Shown here piece by piece: positions 5,591-6,759 of a stretch of DNA of 6,759 bases. Within the stretch, counting starts at the first letter, position 1; every line of letters begins with the position of its first letter. Position numbers and translations under genes: made by a program. The stretch comes from an uncultured bacterium. Its GTDB lineage: Bacteria; Bacillota; Clostridia; Lachnospirales; Anaerotignaceae. The notes under the pieces were generated by a model that searched no databases, was not told the DNA's origin, and worked only from the letters and a program-made list of their open reading frames with translations. The stretch lies in contig CAJMNV010000104.1 of NCBI GenBank assembly GCA_905214825.1, forward strand, positions 1 to 6,759, given 5' to 3'.

Positions 5591-6759
5591 ATATATGCAA
5601 AAGATGATTTACCATACCCACAATTTTACCACCCTGCATATATATTCTTGGCACACGTTTTGCCACCATACAAGTCATTTCATAGTTGATGGTATGCAAT
5701 TTTTCTGCCAATTCTTCCACAGGCAACACTGCATCACCTTGTCTGCCAAACACAACCACTTCGTCACCCATATGCACATCTGGAATATCTGTAATATCTA
5801 ACATTGTCTGATCCATACAAACCCGCCCAACCACAGGTGCAAATTTTCCATTTACCAACATACGAGATTGATTGGAAAGTGCTCTCGCATAACCATCTGC
5901 ATACCCTATTGGCACAGTTGCAATAATGCGGTCTGTTTCTGCAGTATATGTTCTGCCATAAGACAGTTGAGAACCTGCTTTTACTTTTTTAATCAAAGCA
6001 ATGCTTGTTTTTAATGTCATCAAAGGTTTGATGTCTATTTTTCCTTGACATTCATCAGAAGGTAACATACCATATGTAATCACACCAGAACGGCACATAT
6101 CCAAATGTTTTTCAGGATACGAAATAATCGTTGCACTGTTTGCACAATGACGCAAACCCACATCAACACCTGCTTTTTGCAATGCATCTGTCATTTTTGT
6201 AAATCTTGTAAATTGCATTTGTGTAAATGCAGGATTGTCATTTGTATAAGCATCTGCAACCGCATGATGTGTAAATATACCTGTAATATGGAGATTTTTC
6301 ATTTTACTGACTGCAATAATATCTTGCAAAGACTGCTCAAAATTTTCATCATCGGTTTGGAAACCTACTCTTGTCATACCAGTATCCACTTTCACATGAC
6401 AATCTATGCATACACCCAATTTTTCTGCCTCTTCCTGCAATTTTTGTGCATGCTCCATGCCCACCAATGCTTGTGTAATATGATATTTTGCCAAGATATC
6501 CGCATATTGTGCTTGTGTAAATCCCAGAACCAATATTGGCTTTTCAATTTTTTGATTTCTTAAACTTATGCCTTCTTCTAAGCTGGCAACACCAAACCAA
6601 TCAAAACCTGCTTCTTGCAATTTTCTTGCAATCATGCCATCGCCATGACCATAGCAATCCGCTTTTACAACACCCATAATTTTTGTATCTGGGTTTATTT
6701 TTGATTGAATTTGTTTGATATTATAATCCAATGCATCTAAATCAATTTCTGCCCATGTT
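5583..6759 (-). CDS. alr: Alanine racemase, PLP-dependent (first few residues beyond the window)
   Basis: Interconverts L- and D-alanine in the cytoplasm and so supplies D-alanine for peptidoglycan. The 391 visible residues begin TWAEIDLDAL, which in this family lies a few residues after the start, so almost the whole protein is here; the TTG at 6731 is internal and not the start. Numbering from that Thr: the PLP lysine is Lys32 in VVKADCYGHG (most relatives have A-N-A-Y-G-H-G); Arg130 lies in VDTGMTRVG; Arg223 in CRSGVITYG is placed to touch the pyridine nitrogen; Tyr286 in GYADGYAR is the second catalytic base; CMDQ is at 314-317. The N-terminal TIM-like barrel and C-terminal beta domain are both complete. 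The gene overlaps the small gene downstream by 8 nt. Its promoter and ribosome binding site are outside the window. No frameshift or missing key residue was seen. Confidence 0.97.
   Translation of the reverse strand, partial: TWAEIDLDALDYNIKQIQSKINPDTKIMGVVKADCYGHGDGMIARKLQEAGFDWFGVASLEEGISLRNQKIEKPILVLGFTQAQYADILAKYHITQALVGMEHAQKLQEEAEKLGVCIDCHVKVDTGMTRVGFQTDDENFEQSLQDIIAVSKMKNLHITGIFTHHAVADAYTNDNPAFTQMQFTRFTKMTDALQKAGVDVGLRHCANSATIISYPEKHLDMCRSGVITYGMLPSDECQGKIDIKPLMTLKTSIALIKKVKAGSQLSYGRTYTAETDRIIATVPIGYADGYARALSNQSRMLVNGKFAPVVGRVCMDQTMLDITDIPDVHMGDEVVVFGRQGDAVLPVEELAEKLHTINYEMTCMVAKRVPRIYMQGGKIVGMVNHLLHIYE

Overview
The window looks like ordinary chromosome from a low-GC, AT-rich member of the Firmicutes. 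The style of its hybrid kinase and HD-GYP proteins, the GCA-rich alanine codon use and the A/T-rich spacers suggest an anaerobic clostridium of the Lachnospirales type; that placement is an inference. Every gene I can support is on the minus strand, so transcription runs from right to left. I see no rRNA, tRNA, CRISPR array, insertion sequence or phage gene.

Right end (5255-6759): alanine racemase (alr), cut only at its first few residues by the window edge. Its stop overlaps the start of a small gene of unknown function. A well-formed intrinsic terminator at 5201-5236 ends this unit.

Middle (893-5147): a three-gene signalling operon. It has a predicted sigma-A promoter with an extended -10 element at 5119-5147 and an unusually long leader of about 255 nt. 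The order is a response regulator with an HD-GYP output domain, a free-standing Hpt phosphotransfer protein, and a membrane-bound hybrid histidine kinase with a dCache-like external sensor, a PAS-like domain and a C-terminal receiver. Together they supply every part of a His-Asp-His-Asp relay: kinase His469, kinase receiver Asp760, Hpt His60, regulator Asp70. The output would be breakdown of cyclic di-GMP. The genes are 18 bp and 1 bp apart, and a strong terminator (850-887) follows the kinase.

Left end (1-840): recX, with its own near-consensus promoter (TTGACA, 17 bp, TATAGT) placed about 10 bp beyond the kinase terminator. The best start for recX is a GTG at 719, not the ATG at 770. Three bases after recX begins another gene that leaves the window after 28 codons; it may be a TPR-type protein.

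Nothing here is clearly a new kind of system. The points most worth following are the self-contained relay to HD-GYP, its long leader with a repeated element, the partly degenerate amino-acid motif in the sensor, and the small unknown gene joined to alr.
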